Assembly: GCA_946122785.1 (NCBI GenBank)
Contig: CAMGYJ010000006.1
Location: 32,786,168 to 32,850,167, forward strand
Length of the DNA stretch: 64,000 nucleotides
DNA from: Linum tenue
Lineage: Eukaryota > Streptophyta > Magnoliopsida > Malpighiales > Linaceae
Direction: 5' to 3'
Program-made: the position numbers and the translations under genes
Shown: one piece after another, positions 34,255 through 45,393 of the stretch
Layout of the letters: the number at the start of each line of letters is the position of its first letter
How positions within the stretch are numbered: the first letter of the stretch is position 1
The notes under the pieces: generated by a model
The model's input: only the letters and a program-made list of their open reading frames with translations
Told to the model about the DNA's origin: nothing
Databases searched by the model: none

Positions 34255-34498
34255 ACTCATAAATTGGTGAGATGTTAAAAAAAATCACAAGGATTTGAAT
34301 GACATGTTTTAGAGTTTAAGGATAATCAAATATCATGTGTTTCTTGTAGTAGTATTACTCTTGTGATTGTTTTTTGACTCATAAATTGGTGAGATGTTAA
34401 AAAAAATCACAAGGATTTGAATGACATGTTTTAGAGTTTAAGGATAATCAAATATCATGTGTTTCTTGTAGTAGTATTACTCTTGTGATTGTTTTTTG
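34255..34498. repeat. Perfect 122-bp tandem duplication
   Basis: ACTCATAAATTGGTGAGATG starts at 34255 and again at 34377, and the two 122-bp copies look identical throughout. It lies just upstream of the hAT transposase remnant. Confidence 0.95.
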
Positions 34499-34564
34499 AC
34501 GATTTATGCAATTTGTATTTCATTTCATTAGCGTGGGAGGATTTGAGTATATGTAAATGGACAT

Positions 34565-36095
34565 GTGTTAGGTAAACTATTGTCATGCATATGTGAACAT
34601 TTGTGTCCTGTAAGAAAATATGAAGCATGTTTGATATTGTTTCTGAGAACGCTCATAACCCGAAATGACACACTTCTTAACTTGCCTGTGATATACTCTT
34701 CTGTTATTGATTGTTTGGATATCATCAAAAAGGTGGCAAAAGGTGAAGCAAAGGGTGAAGCATCTGTCACACTGTTATGCATCCAAAGTTTTGATTTTGC
34801 ATTCATCTTGCATATGATGATTAAATTGTTAGCAATTACTAATGAGTTATCTAAATCATTGCAAAGGGAAGATCAAGATATAATGAATGTCATGCAGCTT
34901 GTTCGTGGAGCAAAGCTTAGATTACAGGATTTGAGAGATAGAGGATGGGAGTCTCTTCTTGATAGTGTGATTTCTTTTTGCAAGAAGGAATATCTTCCCA
35001 TTTCCAACATGGATGAGTTATACATTCTTTCTGCAAGGCCAAGGAGAAATGCTCAACAAATCACCAATCAACATCATTACAAGATTGAGTTATTCTATAC
35101 AGTGGTGAATATGCAGTTACAAGAGCTTAAAAGTTGTTTTGATGAGGTGAACACTGAATTGCTATGTTGTGTGGCTTGCCTAAATCTGGATGATGCATTT
35201 GTTGACTTTGACAAGGAAAAGCTGTTGAAGCTTGCTACCTTCTATCTCAATGAATTCTCTATTGATGATATCTAATATCTTGATCCTCAGCTAGATAGTT
35301 ATATCTTTGATGTAGGGATGGCAATTTCGACCTCGCCCGTTTAACCCGACCTGTTTAACCTGCTTTGGGGCGGGTCGGCGGGGCGGGGCGGGCATGGGTA
35401 GTCTCATCGACCCGACCTGCCCTGACCCGCCCCATTCTCGACCCGTTCTTGTCTAAATTACATGTAATCTTAGTCAAATTACTTAGAATTTTCCTTTTAT
35501 TACATCATATTTTAGCTATAATAAAGTTGTAAATTAGTAAAAACCTCAATTTCTCCAATAATTTAACTACAATTGTCATAATATTGTTTGTTTTCTTAGT
35601 CTTATAATAAAAATAACGAATATTTCTAATGTTTTCATATAAATTGCATACCCATTCGGTCGACCTAACCCAACCCGCGACCCATGATCAATTACCCGAC
35701 CTGGCCCCTACCTGCTACGGGGCGGATCTGGGTACCAAGAAACCCGCCCCGGACCTGCCCATTGCCATTCCTACTTTGATGTGAAGATGAATACGAGGTT
35801 CACTAAGTTGAAGGGAATTGCTGAGCGTTGTAGGGAAATAGTTGTGTCAAAGAAGTTTCGACCGTTTCCGCTAGTGTATCAACTTGTGAAATTGGTGTTG
35901 TTGTTACCAGTTACCACCGCAAGTGTTGAAAGAGTTTTTACGGCAATGAACTACGTGAAGAACACACTACAAAGTCGAATGAGTAATAAAGGGTTGAATG
36001 ATTTTTTGGTAGGATATGTTGAGAGTGACATCTTAGATAGGTTGGATGATGTTTGTATTTTACAAACTTTCCAAGATTTGAAAACACATCTTTGA
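34565..36095 (+). pseudogene. hAT transposase (TTF-type zinc-finger group), C-terminal half, interrupted
   Basis: The frame 34565-35275 (236 codons) has RDRGWESLLDSVISFCKKEY, HHYKIELFYTVVNMQLQEL and LLKLATFYLNEFSIDD. These are typical of the middle of TTF-type hAT transposases. A TAA follows at about 35273, after which the protein continues as YLDPQLDSYIFDV up to an insertion at 35313-35773. Beyond it the frame 35781-36095 gives the dimerisation region LLLPVTTASVERVFTAMNYV, KNTLQSRMSNKGLNDFLVGY, and ends DLKTHL. So there is one in-frame stop plus one MITE insertion; the N-terminal zinc finger is absent. A degraded hAT right end (AGCGAAATCCTGGCT) lies near 36150. Confidence 0.88.
35313..35773. 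mobile_element. hAT MITE inserted in hAT transposase
   Basis: Terminal inverted repeats TAGGGATGGCAAT and ATTGCCATTCCTA, with one mismatch. The 8-bp duplication CTTTGATG lies at 35305-35312 and 35774-35781. Subterminal CCCGACC and GGGGCGGGTC motifs are dense; the interior is AT-rich and non-coding. Confidence 0.94.
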
Positions 36096-36206
36096 TCATT
36101 GTAAAGATTAATTAAGTTTATTTTTTTTATATATTTTCATTTCGGATCAACCTTTAGCGAAATCCTGGCTAAAAGGGTAGCTAGCTGCCCAAAGAGGACC
36201 GGCAAC

Positions 36207-36692
36207 TAGGGCTGTCCATTTGGTTTTGGTTTTTTGATTTTAACCGAAACCAAACCAATTGGAAAGCTAATGGTTTCAGTTTTTTGGTTTTAAACCAATA
36301 AGCAACTTAATGGTTTTGGTTTGGTTAAAACCGAAAAACCAATAGAAACCATTAAGAAACCAATAAAAATAAAATTATTTATCAACAAATATATTTTTTG
36401 TTTGTTTCTTTTGACACGCATGCCAACCAATAATTTGTTATGGCCATTTACCATTATTATGACGTTTATTCAATAAAAAGAAGGGAAATAGAAATAAATA
36501 TATGTATGATTACATGTTGGTTTTTCGGTTATCCAAACTAAAACCAAAACCATTAAGGCCCTTATTGGTTTTTGGCAACCAAAAACCAATAAGGGCCTTA
36601 ATGGTTTTGATTTTGGTTTTTGCGATTTGGTTTTTGGTTTTAGGTTTTTCATACTTAATGGTTTGGTTAACCAAACCAAATTGACAGCCCTA
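36207..36692. mobile_element. hAT MITE, 486 bp, with AACCGAAACC-type repeats
   Basis: Ends are TAGGGCTGTCCATTTGG and CCAAATTGACAGCCCTA. The 8-bp duplication CCGGCAAC lies at 36199-36206 and 36693-36700. Both halves are filled with TTGGTTTT and AACCAAAACC repeats. It ends about 430 bp beyond the stop codon of the EMB514-like gene. Confidence 0.93.
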
Positions 36693-37122
36693 CCGGCAAC
36701 TCAACCCAGGTCAAGTTTTTGCTCCTTTGCTTTCCAGCGGCAAAGGATGTAGCAAAGAGATGGATAAGCATTCCCTACGAAACAAACTTGCTAGACTTAA
36801 CTTTTTAGGACCAACTGCTCGCTACTAACAGTAAATAGTAGAAACATACATAGCAATGCAGTTTCAAACAAGACCACCGTCGAATAGACATGAAAACCAG
36901 CAACAACCTTTAATGAATATCAACTTCAAGCTAACACAACGTTCGCAAATAGCATATAATGTTTCTCTAGATATATATATATGGAAGAGCTTCCAAAATG
37001 CTGCTGTTAGTACCAAAACAAACTACCTGACCAGCTCTGCAACGAGGGGGGGAAAAGTATAACTGAAGCCTTCAAACCAAGGTAAATCAGAGAAGACGAT
37101 TTAAGTTTTGCTGGTTCTTGAT

Positions 37123-38570
37123 TTACCACTTCCTCCCACGCCCGCGGCCTCGACCACGTCCACCTCTTCCTCCACCACCACCTCTGCCTCCGTGACCTTT
37201 ACCACCATTACCACCACCATGTCCTTTCAATTCCTCCGGCAAAGGAAGAATGTTGTCAACACACTTCCTGAAGCTGAAATCCTCCACAGAACCATCTTCC
37301 CTAACGAGGAAGAAGCACTGACTCTTCCACATCGGGTGATCACGAATTTGAAAAGATCGGACCCCAGAACCAATCTTTTCCTCCGACTCTTGATGGCCCT
37401 TCTTCAGCAAATCCACCAAAACCAAATGCTCATACTACAATTGCACCAAGAAACAAACGGCATAAAAACATAATCCAAACTGAAAAACATAATCCATCAA
37501 TCGACCCAGAAACTGAATAACTATAAAGGTTAACAGAATAAAAAGTTTCAAGGTACGCATCTAAACATGACAGCACAGTTAACGAATCCACCGATCCGAG
37601 ATTAAAACCACTCTCAAAATAAATCTTGTCAGGACAAAGAAACATCTGAATCCAGATACAGTATTTAAGGTACGAGGCAGGCATACACACCCAGTTTGCA
37701 GAGCACTTTAAGGCACAAATAAACTTTGTTGAAGACTAAACATTCTAGATCAGGAACCGCAGTCCATAACCAAGAAATAACAAATGGACTACCCAAAGAG
37801 GTCACCGCACCCAACCGCAACATCAAAATGCTAGGGTAGGTAATTAACACCAGAAAATTGCCCATTGATTAAGTCAGTTTCTGAATACTAACACACACCA
37901 GGGAATGTATCAACCAACAAACTAAACAATTAAGTTTAATTGAATAGCTTTCTGGAGTACTCAACTTCACTGCCAAGTGACTGAGTAATCAACATATTTG
38001 CTTTGAAGACGCCATCCCAACCATGCCGTCACGTACAAATTAACTGGGCAGAGGAGTTATATAAATGTTGGGAAGTTTTATAACTCGCAGAAAAGAACAG
38101 TCAAAAGCAAACAAACAATGATCACATCCGCCAACATTTGTCTAAAGGATCAACGAAGTTCTGACATAGTAGGCAAATCAAATAAAGAGCGAAGGGCACC
38201 CAAAACTTGGTAAAGGAAATACCTTGTTCAAATCCAATTTACTTGGCCATGCGTGAAGCAACTTGAAGAAGTAATCAAACATCTGAGTAGATGTCCCGAA
38301 CTTCTTCGGACCCAAGCTGACAACCACTTCCACAGAAGACTCTCCCCCAACTTTTTCTTCCCCTTCTCCGGCTCCGTCATTTGCTCCATCTGCGGACTCC
38401 TCCACCTTCTGCTTCTTGGTGGCATCGCCGTTCGCACCTTCCTGCTCCTCCCTGGCTCGCTTCCCTCCTTCTGCCGCTTCAGAAATCTCCATGACCTCCA
38501 TGTCTACGCCAGCTGAGACGACTGGCTCTGGATTGTTTACAGCCGCCTCGGTTGCTGTTCCTTCCGCCAT
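37123..38570 (-). CDS. EMB514/DOMINO1-like DUF3223 protein, two exons
   Basis: Members of the EMB514/DOMINO1 family are nuclear or nucleolar proteins needed for embryo development; the DUF3223 fold is shared with plastid DCL. Exon 1 is 38570-38223 (116 codons, phase 0, donor AAG|GTATTT). The intron is 38222-37435 (788 nt). Exon 2 is 37434-37123. Joined length is 219 residues. The N-terminus is acidic with the likely nuclear signal KKQK (about residues 52-55). DUF3223 spans about 84-190: SLGPKKFGTSTQMFDYFF, then across the junction LNK|YEHLVLVDLLKKGH, IGSGVRSFQIRDHPMWKSQC and FFLVREDGSVEDFSFRKCVD. The C-terminus is an RG/GG tail typical of RNA-binding proteins. An in-frame upstream ATG at 38684 would add 38 residues. 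I prefer MAEG at 38570 from family lengths. Confidence 0.92.
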
Positions 38571-38699
38571 GATTGAAAAAAGAAGAGAGGAGAAGGGGGC
38601 GGCCTTTGAACAGTAACAGTTCGTAGTTGAAGAAGATGGGAGAAGAATGGAGTGGAGGACGGAGGGTTTCGGAGGGTTTTTCAATTGTTTCTGGAGCTC

Positions 38700-38989
38700 G
38701 GAGCGGGTATCAGTTCTGATTTTGGACCCAGCATTCTGTCTCCGTACTGGTATTCGAATCCAATGTGGATTTGGGCTTGTTACTCAAAACTGCCTGAGTT
38801 CAACTTTTAGCCCATGAACTGGCTAGGTTTGGCAAGTTCAAAATGGCAAAATAAGGATTGGCCTTTTACTCTTCTTAAGCCGTTGAATTGGGACAAAATC
38901 AAGTGATTTTTTTTATAGGACAAATTCAAGTGATTAAGGAGATGCTTTATATGGAATCTGATATTTTTTTATTATGAAGATGTGGTAGA
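38700..38989. other. Upstream intergenic DNA of the EMB514-like gene
   Basis: No gene. Presumably carries the promoter of the minus-strand gene; no clear TATA box was identified. Confidence 0.4.
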
Positions 38990-39981
38990 GGCTTAGCTTA
39001 TCAACAAAGAAAATTGGAGTTCTATAACTACTGGGAACTCCCAGTTCGCTTCATTTTGCCATGATATGCGCTACTACATTCACTTGTCTTCTCACATGTT
39101 GCTAGAATCTGGTTCTAGATGCAGCTAGAAGATGTCTAATACTATGACAAATAGTGTCCAGCTCAACATGGATATTCTTTGCCTCTTTCAACTTTTTCAC
39201 GAGGCTGAGGCAGTTCATTTTTAACATCACATTCGAGTATTGAAATTGCCTTACCAGCCTTAATCCAAACTTGGCCACTAGAGCCCCAACTGTCTCCACA
39301 CCTAATCCCCTTGCATCTTCTATGTTGCAGCTATCAAAAACTCCCATAAGCATTCTGAATCACTACCCCAATTCGACTCCACCCCCTACAAGATCCTTGT
39401 GTCGGTATTCACTTTAATCGTACCAAACCTTGAACGTTTCCAGCTAAGATAGGTTGCCTCAGCTTCCGGCAAGACTCCACGATGTTGGTTCAATTTATAA
39501 TCTTAAAGAGAGCATTAAGCTCTTGAGATAATAGAAATAGTGTGCATTCCGTTCCTTCCAAATGTGCCACATAAGCACACATCATTCTTCACATACATGA
39601 TCTTCTGACGTTTGGAACACCTATATAACCTATTCCAGGAAACTTCTCCCCTCTTACTTCTGAAAGAAACTTGCAATACTATATTGGTGCCATAATATGC
39701 ATGTCTGGCAACACTCCCAAATAGATGGTTTTGAGTCTATCTAATTGCACAAAAAGGGAACTTATCACCTATTTTCTTGCTCTTGCTACTAAGGTGATAT
39801 CCGGTAGCCAGCGCATCTCTTGAAAATCTGCACATAAAGTTTCGAACCTTTGGCGAGATTTCCATTGACCAAAGCTTGTTCCGCATTGAAGCTTCTCCTC
39901 CTATCCCAACGTTCTCTCTAACTTTGAAACTTTTAAGCCAATGGAGGTATTCGTCTCAGACTATACACTCTTGTTATGCTG
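38990..39981 (-). pseudogene. LINE ORF2 3' end: zf-RVT and RNase H remnants
   Basis: On the minus strand, 39900-39780 reads LWSMEISPKVRNFMCRFSRD and ALATGYHLSSKSKKIG, the zf-RVT region after LINE reverse transcriptase. Near 39575-39520 is MWHIWKERNAHYF, the usual W-x-x-W-K-x-R-N motif. The frame 39353-39102 has the RNase H-like part FGLRLVRQFQYSNVMLKMNC. Multiple stops and frameshifts. The LTR element at 39987 interrupts it on the right. Confidence 0.75.
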
Positions 39982-40199
39982 TTACCTGATTCGGGTCCAA
40001 ATGTACACATTTTACCCCTCATTTCTTGTCTGTTATGCTTAGTAGATCACCGTTCCTCGACCTATTTTACGCTAGTTTGTGCTTGTTTTGTTACATTTCA
40101 GGTCCTAGCACGTGTGGGAAGGTCTGGGATAAGTTTCGTGTCATTCGGAGGTCAAACGAGCCATAAAGTGGAGACTGAGCCTTGTTCACGCCCTGGAGC

Positions 40200-40510
40200 T
40201 TCAGTTCACGGTCACTAAAACCGTGAAATGAAAGCCTAGACCGTGAAGTGGCCAATTTCCAAAATGGTTCTAGAGGTTACTGGCAAGAGGCTAGTTCACG
40301 GTCTCTAAGACTGTGAACTGAAAGCCCAACCCGTGAAGTCGTCAGTACATTGTCTCTAAGACCGTGAACTGATCAACGCGTCCTTGAACTGATGTCTAAG
40401 ACAGTGAACTGATCAACACGATCGTAAACTGAAGCCTAAGACCTTGAACTGATCAACACGATCGTGAACTAAAGCCTAAGATCTTGAATAGATCATGATC
40501 TGGGTATAAA
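40200..40510 (+). promoter_or_regulatory. Palindrome cluster upstream of LTR TATA box
   Basis: About eight copies of GTTCACGGTC, ACCGTGAACTGA or variants, in alternating orientation, lie directly upstream of GGGTATAAAAGGAG. The same layout is in the 3' LTR (45597-45856) and in the LTRs near 47380-47790, 52330-52096 (minus) and 24170-24030 (minus). Confidence 0.7.
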
Positions 40511-40932
40511 AGGAGTAGGGAGCTGAAGGAGAAGGAGAAGGGGGAGCTTTTAGTAGGTTTTTAGTGGGTAGAATAAAAGGGGGTTTCTAGTGAGAGATTA
40601 GGGTTTCCTCTTCCTATTCTAGAGAGAGAGTTCCATTCAAAGGAGGAAGAAGGAGATTTGGGCTGGCCCTAAGCTAAAGGAGTGAAGATTCTTACCTCTC
40701 AAGGGAGATTCAAGTAAGGAGGAACAAAGATTGTCATCTCTTCATGGTTCTTTCTCTCCTCTTTCTTGTTTTTCTTTGCCTAGCTATGGAATATCCTACC
40801 TATTCACTTGGGTGTTGTAAACCCTAGCTACAATTATGTGAATGCTTGTATGAATTGAATGATTTGTGTGTGGTTGTGTTTAGTGTGAATGTGGAGGTAT
40901 TTTTCATGGTGATTGTGCGTGCTATGTTGACC

Positions 40933-41165
40933 TAGCTTAGAGAGGAGACCTCCTTAGGTTAAGAGACTCAATTAGAGATGGGTGTTTTTGGGCATTGTGC
41001 CTCCTAGGCTAGTTTAGAGAGGAAACTTCCTTTATCCAAAGAGACTCAATTTGAGATGGGTTTCCTTGGGCATTCAAGGCCTCCGGGACTAGTTTAGAGA
41101 GAACCCTCCCTAACCTAAGAGGCTCTATTAGAGATGGGTTTCCTTGGGAATTTCATGCCTCCTAT
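40933..41165 (+). repeat. Three 76-80 bp tandem units inside the LTR
   Basis: Units start CTAGCTTAGAGAGGAGACC, CTAGTTTAGAGAGGAAACT and CTAGTTTAGAGAGAACCC. Each contains AGAGATGGGT or a close variant and ends in CTAG-like sequence. The 3' LTR has the matching set at about 46270-46505. Confidence 0.85.
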
Positions 41166-41696
41166 TCTAGGTTAATTAAGGGCAAACCTTCTATTTTGTA
41201 TTAGCATTTAGGGTTTGGTTGTGGGTGGCCGTCTGAACTCCAATTCGAGGGTGAAGTCTAACCATTCCTTAGTCGATAGGTCGAGAGGGTCGCATTAGTG
41301 GATTGGATCATATCCCATTTCCGCAACCTAGAGACTAAGAGGGTAGCCTTGGCTACTTGTTAGACTTCCCTGTGGTTTATAACCCCTTAACTACACACGG
41401 TCGTTCAATTCTTGAAGTCGTAATTGTTAGCTAGGGGGAGCAACACCCGGGTGAACTCTTCTCTCATTGGGACGACCTCGATTTACTTTACTTGCTTGTT
41501 TTTATTTGTAGTTTTCTTAGTTTGAAACCCAAAATCGTTTTGCTAGACAACAACTTAAGCGATTGAAGTAGGGGTACATGGATCGGCCCAGGTTTGACGA
41601 TTAAATACTTGCCCTATACTGCACCCGACTAGAGTTTAAAAACTTGGGCTGTAGTCGGGATTGATTCGCAGTGTAGTTCCGTGTGATTCAAGTTTT

Positions 41697-41714
41697 TGGC
41701 GGCGTTGCCGGGGA
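41697..41714 (+). promoter_or_regulatory. Primer binding site
   Basis: TGGCGGCGTTGCCGGGGA starts six bases after the 5' LTR ends. It would pair with the 3' end of a host tRNA (tRNA-Asp-like, inferred) to prime minus-strand synthesis. Confidence 0.75.
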
Positions 41715-41891
41715 ATCGCGGTCCATTATTTTGAAAAGGTCGCTTAGTATTACTCTAGCATTTCCTATCTTGTCTTTTTGTTTGTGTTTTGTGTTTCGTG
41801 TGTGTTTTGTTTACCACTCTTCATCTTGAAGGGTAGTTTGTGTGTGTTTGATTGTCCTTTTTAGTGTTTTTGTGTTTGTAGGTATTGGATC

Positions 41892-43154
41892 ATGGATCCT
41901 TATGATTTCGCCCAAGTGTGGGGGTATCCACCAACACTCGAGAGTGGTTACCCCGAAACTTCATGGGACGATCAAGAAGGGGGAAGTCAAGGATCTGGAT
42001 TCTACTACTAACCTCCCTTCCAAGAAGAGCAACCATGCTCATGGGGATACCAAGAAGCTTCCCCATATCAAGAAGGCTTCCCTCCACAACTCGAGGTGAT
42101 ATCCAAGTTGGAGTTGGCCATGGAGGCTTTCATAGGACAAACCTCAAGACCATGTGTCACTCCACAACCAGAGCCAAAGAGAAAATTAGAGCTCATGGTG
42201 GAGCGATTCGCCCGGGCACCGATGTAAGGTGCTATAGCAAGGACCTCTCAATTGCCAACCATTTCTACTCAACCTTTCTTCGGGAATCAGAGGAGCTCCT
42301 TCGACACACGGAGAGGCTAGGAGGGCTTGTTGAGCAAGCATGTGCACAACTTGCCACAATCGCTCCTACCATTAGAAGAAGGAAGGGAGGTCGAAGAGGC
42401 AAGCCATGAGAACTTTGGAAGAATGAGCTCCGGCATGGATTTCCAACCCCTCCCTCCACCCAATTTGACACTTGAAGAGAAGGTGGCACGAGCTTGTGCA
42501 AGCTATCGCCTCTCACCATTGAAGGAGAAATAGGAGGTCGAAGGAGCGATCAATGAAAACCGCGTGGATCAAGACGAACTCACCCCGGAGGGCTCCCATG
42601 GTGAGTATGCACAAGAGGGTTGCATTGATGACTTTCACACCATTCCCAAGAGAAACTTTGATGACCAAGTCACAAGTGTGGAGGAGCAAGAGAATCCTTT
42701 TTATGATCTTGCATGGCATCTTGCCCTCCAAACCGTGCTTGAGGGCATGAATGGGAAGGAGAAGGAAGAGGTTGAAGGGGAGGAAGAAAACATTGAAAAA
42801 GGGGAAGATCTTGATTGTTACCAAAAGGAGGAAAGTGAAGAAGAAGGAAGGGAGGTTGAGGAAGAAGAAGAAGGAGCAAGTGGTGTCCAAGATGTGGACG
42901 AGGTCGGGGTGGATGAAGCATCCACGAGTTAAAAATGCTACCAATGCTTTCTACCCGACCTTGACGCGCTTTTGGAGAATGACCCATTTGCGGCTCTTTG
43001 CCAAGCCAAGGCCAAACCATCGGCGATCCCTCTTTGTGGATGCGATGGAAGTCAATCAATGATGGACTACATGGTGTGGGGCAAAGAGAAAGAAGAAGAA
43101 GAGGTCTCATGGGTGGAGCCATATGACAACTCAAGTTCACGAGCCCTCAATTAG
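41892..43154 (+). pseudogene. Single gag-position reading frame of the non-autonomous element, decayed
   Basis: Starting MDPYDFAQVWGYPP at 41892, one frame carries 421 codons to the stop at 43154, with five internal stops (near 42009, 42225, 42320, 42531 and 42930). Between about 42225 and 42400 a different frame reads better (NHFYSTFLRESEELLRHTER, GGLVEQACAQLATIAPTIRR, coiled-coil-like), suggesting two compensating frameshifts. The later part is very acidic (Glu-rich, 42740-42930) and ends NDPFAALCQAKAKPS, then YMVWGKEKEEEEVSWVEPYD. I do not recognise the family. The position, first frame after the primer site, suggests a gag-like role. Confidence 0.6.
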
Positions 43155-43446
43155 GGATTCGTCCAAAGTTCGTGACTTGAGACTTCATCCGGGTCACGAC
43201 GTTAAAGAAGCGCTTGGTGGGAGGCAACCAACCATCAATGGTTTGTATCTCTTTTTTTTTCAATAAGACGACTAAAGGAGATCTTTTGGTGGTGTTTTGC
43301 CGTCTCCTTGCTGTTCTGGATCTCACCCGGCCTCCGCTCTGAACACCAACATTCACCACTACCCGGTAACATCGTTCTACTTCCCTATTTTAAGCCATTG
43401 AGGGCAATGTCGAGCTTAAGTATGGGGAGGGGGGACAGTCCATTAT

Positions 43447-43476
43447 GCGCACGCGCGCGCGTGTGTGTGTGTGTGT
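43447..43476. repeat. CG then TG microsatellite
   Basis: Alternating purine-pyrimidine run (GCGCACGCGCGCGC then GTGTGTG), potentially Z-DNA forming, inside the element's untranslated region. Confidence 0.9.
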
Positions 43477-45393
43477 GAATGTTTGGTGTGATTTTAAATG
43501 CTTGGAGCCTAGTTGTATGCCCAAAATTTTAAAATTTGAAGGCTCCAAGCATAACAACTTCTACATTTGCATGATTGTAGTGGCACTTAAGTTGTTTTGT
43601 TTTGAATCTTGTGGTTATTAGCATTGTCTATGGATGATTTGCTTGTGATTATGTGCAACTTATGATGACGATTGAGACTTGTATTAGGTTTGTGCATAGG
43701 TTCATTTCTCATATGTTTGTGAAACGATAGATGTTTTGAATCGATTACTTGCTTTTCACAATTGCCTATGCATCGAGTTTAGGGAATTAGAATGAATGAT
43801 TGAGCACCTAGGTAGCCATGTGAGACTTGTGTCGTTCGTTTCTTTCTTGTGTGATAGATCCCCCTTTACATGACGTGTAGCATTCACGTTGTTGCTAGCA
43901 AGGAAGATGAAGGCATAGGATTGGCCCATGACCCAAAAGTTGACCGACCCGATCATATTATTCCTTAGTCAACCCTTTTGAGTCGTGTGTCTAAGGGTCG
44001 TTCTCGTGTTAGGAAGCTCACGCTAATTGATTTAGATAGAGCGACCCTACTTCCTTCGTGTCTACACTGTTATCGAGTTACCCTTGTGTTTGAAAGCTCC
44101 ATTCATACCATTTGAGCTTAAATAAGGTTTCACATGAGTGATTTTTGTATGATTTTGATAAGATTGTGAAGTGAGTGTGGAGGTAGTTCGTAAAAGTGAG
44201 CATTGTTCCTTAAGGAAAAAAATGTGTGGCATGTGTAGATAGCTCTCTATAGCCCTCAAAGGAAAGAGAAAAGGAAAAAAAAAGAGAAAAAGAAATCAAC
44301 AAAAGAGTAAAAAAGGAAAGAGAGTGGCCACCAAAAAATATAATAAATGTGGGATATGCTCGTAGAAGTGTTTCTTAGCATGCAATATGAACACTTGCAT
44401 GATTGTTTACCGCCTACACTCTTGTGCTTGAAAGTGAATAGCAAATGTAGCAAGAAAGTATGTGTGACATCGTTTGGTGATTGGTTTTAGTTTGTAATTG
44501 AGGGAAGTGCGATTTTTGGCCGATGCTAGTGGCCATTGAGTATAGGAGAGGGTTCTAATCGAATCCTTATAACCTTTTGTGGTTTTAGGTCGAAGATGTG
44601 GAACCTCAAGTTATGTTTGCCACCACTCAAAAATCCTTTTCCCCATGTCCTAGACCCTAGACAGTCATTTGAACCTATGTCTAAGACCTCCGGACAAGCT
44701 AGCAACGACATCCATCTTGTGAGCTCTAGCATTTAGAGGCTACTATCAAGGTAAAGGGACATTAGGATTGAGCGTGAATATGTACTCTTTTGCATCAAAT
44801 GGTCGTGAGTCCTGACCCCATTGGTTGATGGATAATGTGAGAACTCTTCATTTGCACAATCTTAATACAGTTGGCACACATTTTGATCGAAGCAACGACA
44901 CCCATCTTGTGAGCTCTAACATTTAGAGGTTACCGTCATGGTAAAGGGACGTTAGGATTGAGCGTGAATATGCACATCTTTTGTATCCAATGGTCCTGAC
45001 CCCACTGGTCGAGAGTGAGTGATTCATTCATCATGTTTTGCTCATTTCTTATACCCCGGTGAGGACCTAGGTTGCTCGATCATTCGTTCCTTTGATGTGA
45101 TCTTCATGCATGAGTAACTGTGATTGGTGAGTCGTCGAGGCATGTTGTGTGTTGGTTGATGAATAATGTGAGAACTCTTCATTTGCACAATCTTAATACA
45201 GTTGAATGTCGTTTGTGGTGGTTGCCATGATTACTTTGTTTTTGTCCATAAGTCAGTGTCAAATAACCATTGTGATCCATTTTTTTTGTGCCCTATGACA
45301 TGCCTCAAAATTTTTGTTGAAAAAGAAGTTGTAAGCTTACCTTGTTTTGTACTTGGTTTGCTTGGGGACAAGCAAACGTTCAAGTGTGGGGGG

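Larger units (their letters stand above)
39987..41690 (+). repeat. 5' LTR of the non-autonomous element
   Basis: 1704 bp. In order: a palindrome cluster (about 40200-40490), TATAAAA at 40504-40510, a purine-rich leader, three 78-bp units (40933, 41009, 41089), and the end GTGTGATTCA. Compared with the 3' LTR it differs by scattered substitutions and small indels, so insertion is not very recent. Confidence 0.92.

Noticed and set aside
37108..37473. Plus-strand 121-codon frame opposite EMB514-like exon 2
   Set aside because: Thr/Ser-rich shadow of the RG-rich tail and DUF3223 coding on the minus strand.
38571..38684. Upstream in-frame ATG adding 38 residues to the EMB514-like protein
   Set aside because: The extension is Ser/Pro-rich without similarity to the family; the start at 38570 (MAEG) fits the usual family N-terminus.
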